Assembly: GCA_036703985.1 (NCBI GenBank)
Contig: DATNQN010000080.1
Span: forward strand, 1 to 64,000
DNA from: Leptolyngbyaceae cyanobacterium
GTDB taxonomy: Bacteria; Cyanobacteriota; Cyanobacteriia; Cyanobacteriales; Aerosakkonemataceae
DNA: 64,000 nt
Reading direction: 5' to 3'
Both the position numbers and the translations under genes were made by a program. Shown here piece by piece: positions 8,921-17,695 of this stretch (positions are counted from its first letter, which is position 1; each line of letters starts with the position of its first letter). The notes under the pieces were generated by a model, which was given only the letters and a program-made list of their open reading frames with translations, had not been told where the DNA came from and did not search any database.

Positions 8921-11305
8921 CTAATAAGGCCATTTCCAATCCCGCACATCTGGCAGATCATCACCGTACTGGGTGATATATTGCAAATGTTCGATCAGTT
9001 TGTCGCGGATGAACTGTTTGACATACCCCGCCGCATAGCCTACTTTAGGAACGCGATCGATCACATCACCCACTAGATGGAAGCGATCGAGATCGTTGAG
9101 CACCACCATATCAAACGGGGTAGTAGTCGTTCCCTCTTCCTTGTAACCGCGAACGTGCAGATTTTTGTGATTCGTCCGGCGATAAGTCAGGCGGTGAATC
9201 AGCCAAGGATAACCGTGGAAAGCAAAGATAATTGGCTTATCTTTAGTGAAGATAGCATCGAAATCCGGATCGCTTAATCCGTGGGGGTGTTCCTTCGGCG
9301 GTTGCAAAGTCATCAAGTCCACCACGTTCACCACCCGCACTTTCAACTCCGGTAAGTGTTGGCGCAAAATATCCACCGCCGCCAAAGTTTCTAAAGTGGG
9401 GATATCTCCCGCACAAGCCATTACCACATCTGGGTCGTGACCTCGATCGTTGCTGGCCCATTCCCAGATGCCCAGTCCGGCTGTGCAATGCTTCACCGCC
9501 GCATCCATATCCAAGTATTGCAGTGCTGGTTGCTTACCCGCAATAATTACGTTGATGTAGTTACGGCTGCGGAGACAGTGGTCGGTCACCGATAGCAAAG
9601 TATTGGCATCCGGCGGTAAATAAACGCGGATGGCTTCCGGTTTTTTGTTAATTACGTGGTCGATAAAACCGGGGTCTTGGTGAGAAAAGCCGTTGTGGTC
9701 TTGTCGCCAAACGTGAGATGTGAGTAGATAATTCAGGGAAGGAACTGGTCTGCGCCAAGGAATGCGATTTGTAGTTTCCAGCCACTTGGCGTGTTGATTG
9801 AACATCGAATCGATGATGTGGATGAACGCCTCGTAGCAGGAGAAGAAGCCGTGACGACCGGTGAGAGTATAACCTTCCAGCCATCCCTGACACATATGTT
9901 CGCTGAGGATTTCCATAACTCGACCGTCTTGAGAAATATGGTCGTCTTCTGGCAAAATATTTGCCATCCACACTCGGTCAGTCACTTCAAATACGGCATC
10001 CAAACGATTAGAAGCGGTTTCATCTGGCCCCATGATGCGGAAATTCTTCGTTTCCAGGTTTTGTTTCATCACGTCCCGCAAAAATTGTCCGGTGATGCGG
10101 GTAGCTTCTGAAGCGATCGTACCTGGTTTGGTAACTTCGATCGCGTATTTGCGAAAATCAGGCAACTTCAAATCTCGCATCAAAATCCCGCCATTCGCAT
10201 GGGGATTGTCACTCATGCGGCGAGTTCCTTTCGGCGGCAGTTCTGCCAATTCGGGAATTAACCTGCCATTCTCATCAAACAATTCTTCTGGCTGGTAACT
10301 CTTCATCCAGTCTGACAACAACTGGAGGTGTTCTGACTTCTTAGTCACATCGGAAAACGGAACTTGGTGAGAACGCCAATAATCTTCCGTTTTCTTGCCA
10401 TCCACTTCTTTTGGCCCCGTCCAACCTTTCGGTGTCCGCATAATAATCATCGGCCATTGGGGACGCTGGACGTAGCCATTAATTCTCGCATCGTGTTGAA
10501 TGGCTTTAATTTCCGAAATGATTTTATCTAAAGTACCCGCCATTAACTGGTGAATATCTTCTACCGGGTAAGAACCTTCCACAAAATAAGGTTTGTACCC
10601 ATATCCCACAAATAAACTTTCCAATTCCTCATCACTCATCCGCGCCAACACGGTGGGATTGGCAATTTTGTAGCCATTCAAATGCAGGATGGGAAGAACC
10701 GCGCCATCGTGTTTAGGATTGAGAAACTTGTTCGAGTGCCAACTAGTAGCGAGTGGCCCTGTTTCCGCTTCCCCATCTCCCACCACGCAGGTAACGATCA
10801 AATCCGGATTGTCAAAAGCAGCACCATAAGCATGAACTAAAGAGTAACCCAACTCGCCGCCTTCATGAATCGAACCGGGAATTTGCGGCGCAACGTGGCT
10901 GGGAATCCCGCCAGGAAAGGAGAATTGTTTAAATAGTTTTTTCATTCCCTCGGCATCTTGGGTGATGTCGGGGTAGTATTCACTGTAACTTCCTTCTAGA
11001 TAAGTGTTAGCAACTATACCCGGCCCACCATGACCCGGCCCGATGATGTAAATCATGTTCAGGTCGTTAGCTTTAATCACCCGGTTAAGATGAACGTAGA
11101 TAAAATTTAACCCAGGTGTCGTACCCCAGTGTCCGAGTAATCTAGGCTTAACGTGTTCTATTTTCAGGGGTTCTCGGAGTAGGGGATTATCTAATAAATA
11201 TATTTGTCCCACAGAAAGATAGTTAGCTGCCCGCCAGTAAGCGTTCATCTTACGCAGTTCTTCTGCGCTGAGGGGTTTCGTTTTTTCTAGAGTTGCTACT
11301 ACCAT
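8921..11305 (-). CDS. xfp: Phosphoketolase (xylulose 5-phosphate/fructose 6-phosphate)
   Basis: A 794-residue thiamine-diphosphate enzyme, the normal family length, cleaving xylulose 5-phosphate or fructose 6-phosphate with phosphate into acetyl phosphate and glyceraldehyde 3-phosphate or erythrose 4-phosphate. The N-terminal half has [19 protein letters not shown], the TPP/Mg site GDGEAETGP followed by [11 protein letters not shown], and the C-terminal half has [17 protein letters not shown], all family signatures. It is first in the minus-strand series with lactate dehydrogenase, phosphatase and ackA; the product acetyl phosphate is the substrate of ackA, giving ATP without pyruvate decarboxylation. 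The start at 11305 is followed by [20 protein letters not shown], usual for cyanobacterial homologues. Confidence 0.97.
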   Translation of the reverse strand: MVVATLEKTKPLSAEELRKMNAYWRAANYLSVGQIYLLDNPLLREPLKIEHVKPRLLGHWGTTPGLNFIYVHLNRVIKANDLNMIYIIGPGHGGPGIVANTYLEGSYSEYYPDITQDAEGMKKLFKQFSFPGGIPSHVAPQIPGSIHEGGELGYSLVHAYGAAFDNPDLIVTCVVGDGEAETGPLATSWHSNKFLNPKHDGAVLPILHLNGYKIANPTVLARMSDEELESLFVGYGYKPYFVEGSYPVEDIHQLMAGTLDKIISEIKAIQHDARINGYVQRPQWPMIIMRTPKGWTGPKEVDGKKTEDYWRSHQVPFSDVTKKSEHLQLLSDWMKSYQPEELFDENGRLIPELAELPPKGTRRMSDNPHANGGILMRDLKLPDFRKYAIEVTKPGTIASEATRITGQFLRDVMKQNLETKNFRIMGPDETASNRLDAVFEVTDRVWMANILPEDDHISQDGRVMEILSEHMCQGWLEGYTLTGRHGFFSCYEAFIHIIDSMFNQHAKWLETTNRIPWRRPVPSLNYLLTSHVWRQDHNGFSHQDPGFIDHVINKKPEAIRVYLPPDANTLLSVTDHCLRSRNYINVIIAGKQPALQYLDMDAAVKHCTAGLGIWEWASNDRGHDPDVVMACAGDIPTLETLAAVDILRQHLPELKVRVVNVVDLMTLQPPKEHPHGLSDPDFDAIFTKDKPIIFAFHGYPWLIHRLTYRRTNHKNLHVRGYKEEGTTTTPFDMVVLNDLDRFHLVGDVIDRVPKVGYAAGYVKQFIRDKLIEHLQYITQYGDDLPDVRDWKWPY

Positions 11306-11640
11306 ACCTGGTGGGTTAATCCTAAATAAACGATTTTTGACAAATTTTCACTTCCATTATGACGGCAGGATATTTTGTATCCTATTGCTTAGGGTAGATT
11401 TCCTCAAAAATAAAAAATGCTCGTAAAAGCTTGATGAATATTTGGTTAAAAGTGCGTTAACTCAAATTGTCCACTAGGGTTAGAAACGGGGTCTTTTGCA
11501 ATTAGCGATACCTGAAATTATAAATTTTTTGCGGTAGTTACCTGGTTTCTCAAGTCTGGCTGAGAATGTTATGCGTTGGAAATTAGTTGCGATCTGCTTA
11601 ATGAGGATTAATCGCAAATTCTGCGGGATAGAAACGGGAT

Positions 11641-11673
11641 AGAAACCCGGTTTCTTGAAGAAACCGGGTTTCT
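11641..11673. repeat. 33-bp compound palindrome, copy 1
   Basis: Perfect palindrome with a single central base; each half (AGAAACCCGGTTTCT) is itself a palindrome, so it can form one long or two short hairpins. An identical copy is at 37874-37906. A partial AGAAACGGGAT run precedes it. Confidence 0.85.
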
Positions 11674-11761
11674 ATGTACCAGTCAGCAAAATTTTGGATA
11701 TTACTAATAGTTTTATTGCTTTAAAAAACTGTACAGCGTGAAATATGCAAATTAATAATTA

Positions 11762-11802
11762 GAAAAAATAAATGCAGATAAATCAATGAATTATCTGCAT
11801 TT
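11762..11802 (-). terminator. Rho-independent terminator of ndhB
   Basis: Perfect 12-bp stem AAATGCAGATAA (11770-11781) / TTATCTGCATTT (11791-11802) with a 9-base loop. Read on the minus strand, the stem is followed by ATTTTTTCT, as expected for a terminator about 45 bases past the ndhB stop. The stem is AT-rich. Confidence 0.7.
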
Positions 11803-11815
11803 ATCTTCGATGAAA

Positions 11816-11840
11816 GTAGGGGGGAGATTACCCACCCTAC
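11816..11840. repeat. Small palindrome with GTAGGG/CCCTAC ends
   Basis: GTAGGGGGG...CCCACCCTAC, nearly perfect inverted repeat six bases from the ndhB stop codon. Its ends match those of the larger palindromic repeats elsewhere in the window. Confidence 0.5.
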
Positions 11841-11845
11841 ATAAA

Positions 11846-13414
11846 TCAATTTTGCTGAAAAGTGCTATCTGCCGATACCTGAGTAGCTACCGAGACTTGC
11901 TGAACAGGTACTGCCGCTTGTTGCAAAATTGGCGTGCGCGTAATCGAACTATTCGCCAAAGTAAACAGCGGATTAGACAAAATGCCAGCTAGAGAGGTGG
12001 CAATTACTGACAATACCAACCCAACTTGTAAAGGGCGCATTCCCGGTAAATTCCAGCGAATTTCGGGATAATTCTTCACAGCGTCGGACATTTCTTGGGG
12101 TTCTTTTACTACCATCATCTTCACGACGCGGATGTAGTAGTAAATGGAGATAACGCTAGTGATTAAACCTAGTAGTACTAACAGGTAAAGTCCAGCTTGC
12201 CAACCTGCCCAGAATAGATACAGTTTGCCAAAGAACCCAGCCAAAGGTGGTATTCCGCCGAGAGACAGCAGACAAATACTGAGTCCTAAGGTGAGAAGGG
12301 GGTCTTTTTGATACAAACCGGAGTATTCGCTAATTTGGTCGGTTCCCGTCCGTAACGTGAACAGGATGACGCAGGTGAAGCCGCCCAAGTTCATGAACAG
12401 GTAAATCAGGAGGTAAAAAACCATACTGGCATAACCAGCTTCGGTGCTGGCAATCAAACCCAGCATGACAAAACCGGCTTGGGCGATCGAAGAATAAGCT
12501 AGCATCCGTTTCATGCTAGTTTGGGCGAGGGCAACTACGTTACCCAACACCATACTGAGAATCGCCAGGGCGGTAAATACAAAGTGCCATTGTTCGGTAA
12601 CCAGGGGAAAAGCAGTGACCATCAAACGGATGGCGAGGGCAAATCCGGCTGCTTTGGAACCGACGGAGAGGAATGCTACCACTGGGGTGGGCGAACCTTC
12701 GTAAACGTCGGGCGTCCACTGGTGGAAGGGTACGGCGGATATCTTGAAGGCAATACCGGCGATCGCAAATACTAAAGCAATCACCAAACCTAAGGATTGA
12801 CCGCTACTAGCAATCTGAGATGCGATCGCTTCTAAGCGAGTTTCTCCACCAGACAATCCGTACAGCAAAGAGATGCCGTATAGAAAAATACCGGAACTGC
12901 TAGCGCCGATCAGCAGGTATTTCAACGCTGCTTCGTTCGATCGAGGGTCGCGTTTGGTATAACCTGTCAGCAAGTACGAAGAAATACTGAGGGTTTCCAA
13001 ACTAACGAAAATCGTCACCAACTCATTTGCCCCAGATAGGAACATACCGCCAACTGTTGCAGAAAGCAAAATGGCGATAAATTCCCCCAACGACGTGCCA
13101 GACTGTTCGATGTAGCGGATGGACATCAAAATCGTCACAGCCGCCGATACAGCAACTACTCCCCGAAATACGATACTGAGGGCATCACCGTTAAACCCGC
13201 CCAGAAAGGCGATCGTATTTTCCTTGTCCCATTGAAAGTACAGGGAAACGACGGCAAGCAGAAGACCTGCGATCGCTGCATAAGGCGTCCAACGGGAGGA
13301 AGTGCGCCCTCCAATCAAGTCGCCCATCAATACCACGACGAGGGTAACAATCACGATACCCTCTGGCCAAATCGTGCCAGCATTCAGCTGGGCTGCTAGT
13401 TCAGCAAAACTCAT
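11846..13414 (-). CDS. ndhB: NAD(P)H-quinone oxidoreductase subunit 2 (NdhB)
   Basis: Proton-pumping membrane subunit of the thylakoid NDH-1 complex, used in respiration, cyclic electron flow around photosystem I and CO2 uptake. About 522 residues, the usual cyanobacterial size, almost entirely transmembrane helices; recognised by the [21 protein letters not shown] start, the [17 protein letters not shown] segment, and [32 protein letters not shown] core (written in parts). The start is set at 13414, preceded by AGGTGCT; an in-frame upstream ATG at 13489 adds 25 atypical residues. It stands alone, with its own terminator at 11762-11802, as ndhB often does away from other ndh genes. Confidence 0.96.
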   Translation of the reverse strand: MSFAELAAQLNAGTIWPEGIVIVTLVVVLMGDLIGGRTSSRWTPYAAIAGLLLAVVSLYFQWDKENTIAFLGGFNGDALSIVFRGVVAVSAAVTILMSIRYIEQSGTSLGEFIAILLSATVGGMFLSGANELVTIFVSLETLSISSYLLTGYTKRDPRSNEAALKYLLIGASSSGIFLYGISLLYGLSGGETRLEAIASQIASSGQSLGLVIALVFAIAGIAFKISAVPFHQWTPDVYEGSPTPVVAFLSVGSKAAGFALAIRLMVTAFPLVTEQWHFVFTALAILSMVLGNVVALAQTSMKRMLAYSSIAQAGFVMLGLIASTEAGYASMVFYLLIYLFMNLGGFTCVILFTLRTGTDQISEYSGLYQKDPLLTLGLSICLLSLGGIPPLAGFFGKLYLFWAGWQAGLYLLVLLGLITSVISIYYYIRVVKMMVVKEPQEMSDAVKNYPEIRWNLPGMRPLQVGLVLSVIATSLAGILSNPLFTLANSSITRTPILQQAAVPVQQVSVATQVSADSTFQQN

Positions 13415-13499
13415 AGCACCTATAATTATTGGGAATGAGGCATAGAAACTGGGTTCCTTAATATTATTGCGTTCTAGGTTGCTTCTCACCAGTTTGTCG

Positions 13500-13517
13500 T
13501 GAGGACTTTAGTCCTCA
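13500..13517. repeat. Dispersed palindrome TGAGGACT-AGTCCTCA
   Basis: Perfect 8-bp arms with a two-base centre. Its right end (13515-13517) supplies the stop codon of the minus-strand vapC. Related copies are at 51976-51991, 52016-52036 and 59113-59137. Confidence 0.75.
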
Positions 13518-13934
13518 AGTGCGCCAATTATCCAACTTCAAACCGTAACCCAATCCTTGAATCCGCTGATAGTGCGCTAAATTGCCACTAACCAAAGTTA
13601 AATCATGTTGTAGCGCCGTAGCAGCAATTATCGCATCAGCTAGACCGATTGGTTGTCCCGTTCGTTCCAAATCACCGTAAATCCGTCCGGCTATTTCAGC
13701 AGTAACAGCGTCCATTATTAATACTTCCGCATCGAACATATCCGCGAAAAACTGTTGAATGCGGTCTTCCCGTTGACGCTTGTGCCATCCTGCAACAATC
13801 TCGGTAAAAGTAACCACGGATATCGTGTAATAGTTAAATATAGCCAAATAAGCAGTAGCTCTTGATGCAACTTGCTGATTGACGTTCTTGCGAACCTCAG
13901 AAAGAATATCGGTGTCAAGTAGTGACTTTTCCAA
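13515..13934 (-). CDS. vapC: PIN-domain toxin, VapC type
   Basis: A 139-residue PIN-domain protein. The acidic residues of the metal-dependent ribonuclease site are visible: Asp7 in LLDTDILSE, Glu45 in FTEIVAGW, Asp100 in IGLADAIIAATA, with Asn118 in VSGNLAHYQRI. VapC toxins cleave RNA (often tRNA) when freed from their antitoxin. The start overlaps the end of the upstream antitoxin gene by 20 bases, the standard arrangement for translational coupling. The C-terminus ends exactly at a dispersed palindrome, which provides the stop codon, so the tail may differ from that of relatives. Confidence 0.9.
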   Translation of the reverse strand: MEKSLLDTDILSEVRKNVNQQVASRATAYLAIFNYYTISVVTFTEIVAGWHKRQREDRIQQFFADMFDAEVLIMDAVTAEIAGRIYGDLERTGQPIGLADAIIAATALQHDLTLVSGNLAHYQRIQGLGYGLKLDNWRT

Positions 13935-14181
13935 CTTTTTGATTTAGTGGATGTGCGGCTCGGCTTTTCATTATATCTTCAAGTATCTCATCTACTAATT
14001 CAGGTTCATCTGCCCACCCGCCCTTTATACGGTCTTTTGGTGGTTCTGACTCGGCTAATTTTTTAATAGCATAGGCAATTAGATCAGAAAAATTGCGATC
14101 GCTTTGATTTGCCATCCGCTTCGCAAGCCAGTATGTCGATTCTTCCAATTCAATTTCCACTTTTATTTTTTTCATTTTCAT
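13915..14181 (-). CDS. Antitoxin partner of the PIN-domain toxin
   Basis: An 88-residue basic/acidic protein encoded directly upstream of, and overlapping, vapC. The N-terminal part (KKIKVEIELEESTYWLAKRMANQSDRNFSDL in pieces) has the short beta strand plus two helices typical of ribbon-helix-helix DNA-binding antitoxins, and the acidic C-terminal tail (DEPELVDEILEDIMKSR) would wrap the toxin. A good ribosome-binding site, AGAGGTACT, precedes the start at 14181. Such antitoxins usually repress their own operon. The exact antitoxin subfamily is not certain. Confidence 0.8.
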   Translation of the reverse strand: MKMKKIKVEIELEESTYWLAKRMANQSDRNFSDLIAYAIKKLAESEPPKDRIKGGWADEPELVDEILEDIMKSRAAHPLNQKVGKVTT

Positions 14182-14314
14182 AGTACCTCTGTTTTTTCAC
14201 TCCAACTAAGCGCAATCTTAACATCTTCTATCTGTGGCTCGTGCGCTCAAGCATAATAAAGTAAAGTAGCATCATAATATCTTCATTAATGCTATTCAGG
14301 CTAGGTGTAAGGCT

Positions 14315-14884
14315 ATGAATCTTTTAACATTAAATTTAAACACCGTTCACCTGAGTGACGAACAATTCTATCAATTATGTCAAAATAACCACGATTTACA
14401 ATTTGAACGAACTGCCCAAGGAGAATTAATCATTATGCCCCCCGTGGGAGGAGAAAGTGGCAATCGAGAAGCTGACTTAATCATCGATTTGGGAATCTGG
14501 AATCGCCAAACACAACTTGGTTATACTTTCAGTTCCTCAACTATATTTAAGTTACCTAATGGTGCTGACCGTTCACCGGATGCTGCTTGGATTCGGCGGG
14601 AACGCTGGGAATCTCTGACACCAGAACAAAGACGCAAATTTCCGCCGATCGCACCAGATTTTGCGATCGAATTAAGGTCAGCAACAGACGACTTAGAAAT
14701 GTTGCGGCATAAAATTCAAGAATATATGGAAGCAGGAGTGCAATTGGCATGGTTGATTAACCCCCAACAGCAACAAGTGGAAATTTTTCGGCAAGGACAA
14801 GACGTGGAAGTACGAAATCTTCCTACAGAATTATCAGGGGAAAATGTATTGCCTGGATTTAGTTTGAATCTATCTCTTTATTAA
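14315..14884 (+). CDS. Uma2-family (DUF820) putative nuclease
   Basis: A 189-residue member of the Uma2/DUF820 family, which is greatly expanded in cyanobacteria and has a PD-(D/E)XK nuclease-like fold. Visible marks: IIMPPVGGESGNREADL near residue 45, SPDAAWIRRERW (about 88-100) with the conserved Asp, APDFAIELRS (Asp/Glu) around 115 and AGVQLAWLINPQQQQVEIF. The predicted active-site D...E(X)R set appears present. No biochemical role is established for the family as a whole. It is monocistronic, running away from the toxin-antitoxin pair, with AAGG before the start. A second Uma2 gene is at 48973-49596. Confidence 0.9.
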   Translation: MNLLTLNLNTVHLSDEQFYQLCQNNHDLQFERTAQGELIIMPPVGGESGNREADLIIDLGIWNRQTQLGYTFSSSTIFKLPNGADRSPDAAWIRRERWESLTPEQRRKFPPIAPDFAIELRSATDDLEMLRHKIQEYMEAGVQLAWLINPQQQQVEIFRQGQDVEVRNLPTELSGENVLPGFSLNLSLY

Positions 14885-14894
14885 TATTTTTGCC

Positions 14895-15986
14895 TTAAGT
14901 CTGTACTGCAAATTCTTCTGGTGCAGTTCCCCAATTCACCCAACTAATTGCTTCTCGAGCAGATTTCAGATTGGGAGGTACTCGCAAAACATGAATCGCG
15001 CCCGTACTCGGACAAGTCATTTTTAATAGATAAATTGGTTCAAAATCGAGATAATCTTTTAATTTTAAAAGGGTGTATTCCTGCCATTTATCGAGTTCGG
15101 TAATGGCTAATTCCTGACAAATTCTGCCATAACCAATTCCCTGTATTAAAACTCGTCGTATTTCTGCATTATTTTCTTCTAAAAGCCATTGTGGTTCCCA
15201 CTCGTGAGGTAGCAATTTACCATATTTTTCAGGTAAGTTAACACCATGATATGAATAAATACTATATCCATCGGGAAACTGAAGGGCTGGTTTTCCTTCC
15301 GCGTGTAATTTTTGTTGCGAATCAAAAGAAATTTCACTAGGTCGATCGCACGCCAAACAAATCCCTTCAAAAGGGTAAGTCCAACTACAATACTTGACAA
15401 TCGACTGCATCAATTCCCACTTGTCTCGATCGAAACTGCAATTGAACACTGCCGCACTATAATCTAGTAAGCTAACATATTCAAACAAAGCTTCTGGTTG
15501 CAAGCAATTACCCCACGATCTCTTCAGATGACTGCCGATTTTTTTAAGATCCGGTTTAGCCGATTCATTACTCAATTGCAATTGGTTTCTCAATTGTCTG
15601 TGTAGCGGAATCACCAATTTACTATAAACTTCCGTATACATTTTACTTTGTAGTCTGCTCACCAATTCTATTCCTAATTGGCTAACTAGTTCTCTGTACA
15701 GTCTTTCGTATAATTCGCTTCTTAACTTTTTCTCTACTTGGTAATTTACTCTAATATTTACTGGTAAATTTACAAATTTTTCAAAAGCTTGATAAATATT
15801 ATCAAAAAAGATGATTTCCGGTTCTTTTCTACCACTTAAGGCATAGATATTTTTAATGGTTTCTGCTGCTTTATCTCGGTCGATCGGCCCCGGCTTGAGT
15901 GCCATATCCCGCCATTTTTTCTGGTAAAGAGGCATCAGTTCTTCTAACATTACACCCAGATTTACCACTTTGGTTTGTAACATCAT
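14895..15986 (-). CDS. DUF6745-like protein, paralogue A
   Basis: A 363-residue protein that I recognise only as a member of the uncharacterised DUF6745-type family. The N-terminus has LYQKKWRDMAL and PIDRDKAAETI; the middle (about 60-200) is helical and divergent; the C-terminal 170 residues are strongly conserved with paralogue B: CLACDRP, LHAEGKPALQF, YSYHGVNLPEKYG, NAEIRRVLIQGIGYGRICQEL, LLKMTCPSTG, SAREAISWVNWGT and a shared EFAVQT end. No enzyme motif is clear; the CxxCDRP pair and adjacent His could bind metal, which is conjecture. AGGGAAAGC precedes the start at 15986. It follows paralogue B on the same strand with a 142-base gap. Confidence 0.85.
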   Translation of the reverse strand: MMLQTKVVNLGVMLEELMPLYQKKWRDMALKPGPIDRDKAAETIKNIYALSGRKEPEIIFFDNIYQAFEKFVNLPVNIRVNYQVEKKLRSELYERLYRELVSQLGIELVSRLQSKMYTEVYSKLVIPLHRQLRNQLQLSNESAKPDLKKIGSHLKRSWGNCLQPEALFEYVSLLDYSAAVFNCSFDRDKWELMQSIVKYCSWTYPFEGICLACDRPSEISFDSQQKLHAEGKPALQFPDGYSIYSYHGVNLPEKYGKLLPHEWEPQWLLEENNAEIRRVLIQGIGYGRICQELAITELDKWQEYTLLKLKDYLDFEPIYLLKMTCPSTGAIHVLRVPPNLKSAREAISWVNWGTAPEEFAVQT

Positions 15987-16128
15987 GCTTTCCCTGTTTC
16001 TGAAATTTATACATTACCTTTATAGGCTTATGCTTATTTTTGCATCAGCCTATTGGTGGCATTCAAGCAGATAGTAATTAGGATTGAGAATATGTTATCA
16101 GTAACTAAAATTTTTGCAATATTAAAAT

Positions 16129-17415
16129 TTAAGTTTGTACGGAAAATTCGGAGGGGTCGGTTCCCCAATTTACCCAACGAATTGCTTCGCGAGCCGATCT
16201 TATATCGGGTGGGACGCGCGTAGCATGAATATGCCCGGTACTCGGACAAGTCATTTTCAGTAAATAAATCGGTTCTATATCAACATCGTTATCTATTTTT
16301 AAAAGTACGTATTCTCGCCAGAAATCTAACTCTTCGGCTTGTAATTCCTGACAAATCCGCCCGTAACCAATTCCCTGAATTAGCACTCGCCTCAGTTCGG
16401 CATTTCGTTCTTGTAATAGCCATGTTGCTTGCCATTGGTGGGGGTGCAATTTACCGTATTGTTCGGGCAATCTTACGCCATGATAAGCATAAACTCTACA
16501 GCCATCAGAAAATTGAATTGCTGGTTTACCTTCAGCATGAAAGCGATGTTCGCTGTCAAAGTGCAAATCGCGGGGACGATCGCAAACAATACAAGCTTTT
16601 TCCAAAGGAAAATACCAACCTGACTCAGAGACGAGGGATTGCCATGCCAGCCATTTGCTCGAATCGCGAGCGCAATTAAGTACATCAATACAAAAATCGA
16701 TTAAATCGATCGATAAACCTTGGAAATTTTGACTGACAGCCGACAAAAGTCCCATCCCGCCGATGATTTGCAACCAAGGTTGCTGCCACTGTTGAATTAT
16801 CGGTTGATTCATCAGTGGTTTCCAGACAGTTTCTTCCAGTTGATTCGAGAGAGGTTCTCCCCATTGCGTCCAAAAAAAATCACTGATTTGAGCAATGAAA
16901 TTTCCTCCCGGCTGTTGGAGGAGTTTTTCTCGCCAATATGTTCGCTGTTGCTCCCAATACTGCACTAAAAATCGCTCTTCCCACTGTAACCAAATTTGCT
17001 CTAGAAAGATTTGCTGTTGTGGCGTTAAAGATTGCTGCAAAGCAAAGAACGAGAATAACAAATTTTCGCGAGACGATTGGGACTCTAATTGCATCCACAA
17101 TTCATCTCCGATTTGCTCTCGAATGCTAGAGCATACTTGTGCCGACAAGGAAGTGAGCAGGGGTGCGCCTAATTCCCCTGCTAATCGTTCGGGAGATTTT
17201 TCGGCTAAGATATCCGCGATCGCATCCGGGCTACTTAAAAAGATCGTATCCGGTTCTTCTCTTCCCATCGCTTTGTAAGCAGCTTTCACGGCGGCATCAG
17301 CTTTTTGGCGGTCGATCGGTGCGGTGGAAAGCCAGATAGCTCTCCACTTATCCCGATAAACTGGTATCAACGCTGCTTGCTCTGGTGCTAAAGTCTCTAT
17401 CCTAGTCGGCGACAT
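16129..17415 (-). CDS. DUF6745-like protein, paralogue B
   Basis: A 428-residue paralogue of the gene at 14895-15986, sharing PIDRQKADAAVKAAY near residue 38, CIVCDRP, FHAEGKPAIQF, YHGVRLPEQYG, NAELRRVLIQGIGYGRICQEL, LLKMTCPSTG, VPPDIRSAREAIRWVNWGT and the SVQT C-terminus. It is longer in the variable helical middle, which is Trp/Gln-rich. The start overlaps the end of the small gene 17402-17695 by 14 bases, implying translational coupling and a shared function. The family has no assigned role; the conserved C-terminal half paired with a variable middle suggests a common core with changing specificity. Confidence 0.85.
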   Translation of the reverse strand: MSPTRIETLAPEQAALIPVYRDKWRAIWLSTAPIDRQKADAAVKAAYKAMGREEPDTIFLSSPDAIADILAEKSPERLAGELGAPLLTSLSAQVCSSIREQIGDELWMQLESQSSRENLLFSFFALQQSLTPQQQIFLEQIWLQWEERFLVQYWEQQRTYWREKLLQQPGGNFIAQISDFFWTQWGEPLSNQLEETVWKPLMNQPIIQQWQQPWLQIIGGMGLLSAVSQNFQGLSIDLIDFCIDVLNCARDSSKWLAWQSLVSESGWYFPLEKACIVCDRPRDLHFDSEHRFHAEGKPAIQFSDGCRVYAYHGVRLPEQYGKLHPHQWQATWLLQERNAELRRVLIQGIGYGRICQELQAEELDFWREYVLLKIDNDVDIEPIYLLKMTCPSTGHIHATRVPPDIRSAREAIRWVNWGTDPSEFSVQT

Positions 17416-17695
17416 ACCGCCATCCCTCTGGTTCGTACTCCCGCTGAATTCTTACCATCCAACTACCTTGGGGAATGGAAATCGCTTTATGCTCTTCGTG
17501 ACTTAACAAAGCTTCTTTAGAAAGTACCCGCAAGTAAAGAGTTCCTTTCTTTTCATACAACTCAGCTTCTCCCTTAATAATGCGGTGGGAGTGTCCTGTC
17601 ACCTCGCCCTCTGCTAATGTCAAGTGAGATAGCTTTTCCCCTTCCGTCTGCTCGATCGGTAATAAAATAACATCGCCTTGGCGAATTGGTTTCAT
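17402..17695 (-). CDS. Small conserved protein coupled to the DUF6745 genes
   Basis: A 97-residue protein starting MKPIRQGDVILLP, with GEVTGHSHRI (His35, His37) and LLSHEEHKAISIP (His66, His69). The HxH and HxxH pairs in a predicted all-beta protein recall small metal-binding cupin-like folds, but that is inference. From memory, similar RQGDV...GHSH...HEEH proteins accompany DUF6745 genes in other phyla as well. A strong ribosome-binding site (AGGAGA, seven bases before ATG) marks it as the first gene of the three-gene unit, and its stop overlaps the start of paralogue B. Function unknown. Confidence 0.85.
   Translation of the reverse strand: MKPIRQGDVILLPIEQTEGEKLSHLTLAEGEVTGHSHRIIKGEAELYEKKGTLYLRVLSKEALLSHEEHKAISIPQGSWMVRIQREYEPEGWRYVAD

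Larger units (their letters stand above)
11306..11845. other. Intergenic region upstream of phosphoketolase
   Basis: Holds the presumed phosphoketolase promoter (minus strand), a 33-bp compound palindrome (11641-11673), the ndhB terminator (11762-11802) and a GTAGGG-ended palindrome (11816-11840). No gene is seen. Confidence 0.6.

Noticed and set aside
13515-17695. Calling the VapBC/Uma2/DUF6745 patch a defence island
   Set aside because: No restriction, CRISPR, retron, Gabija-like or other hallmark defence gene is present; the association is only suggestive.
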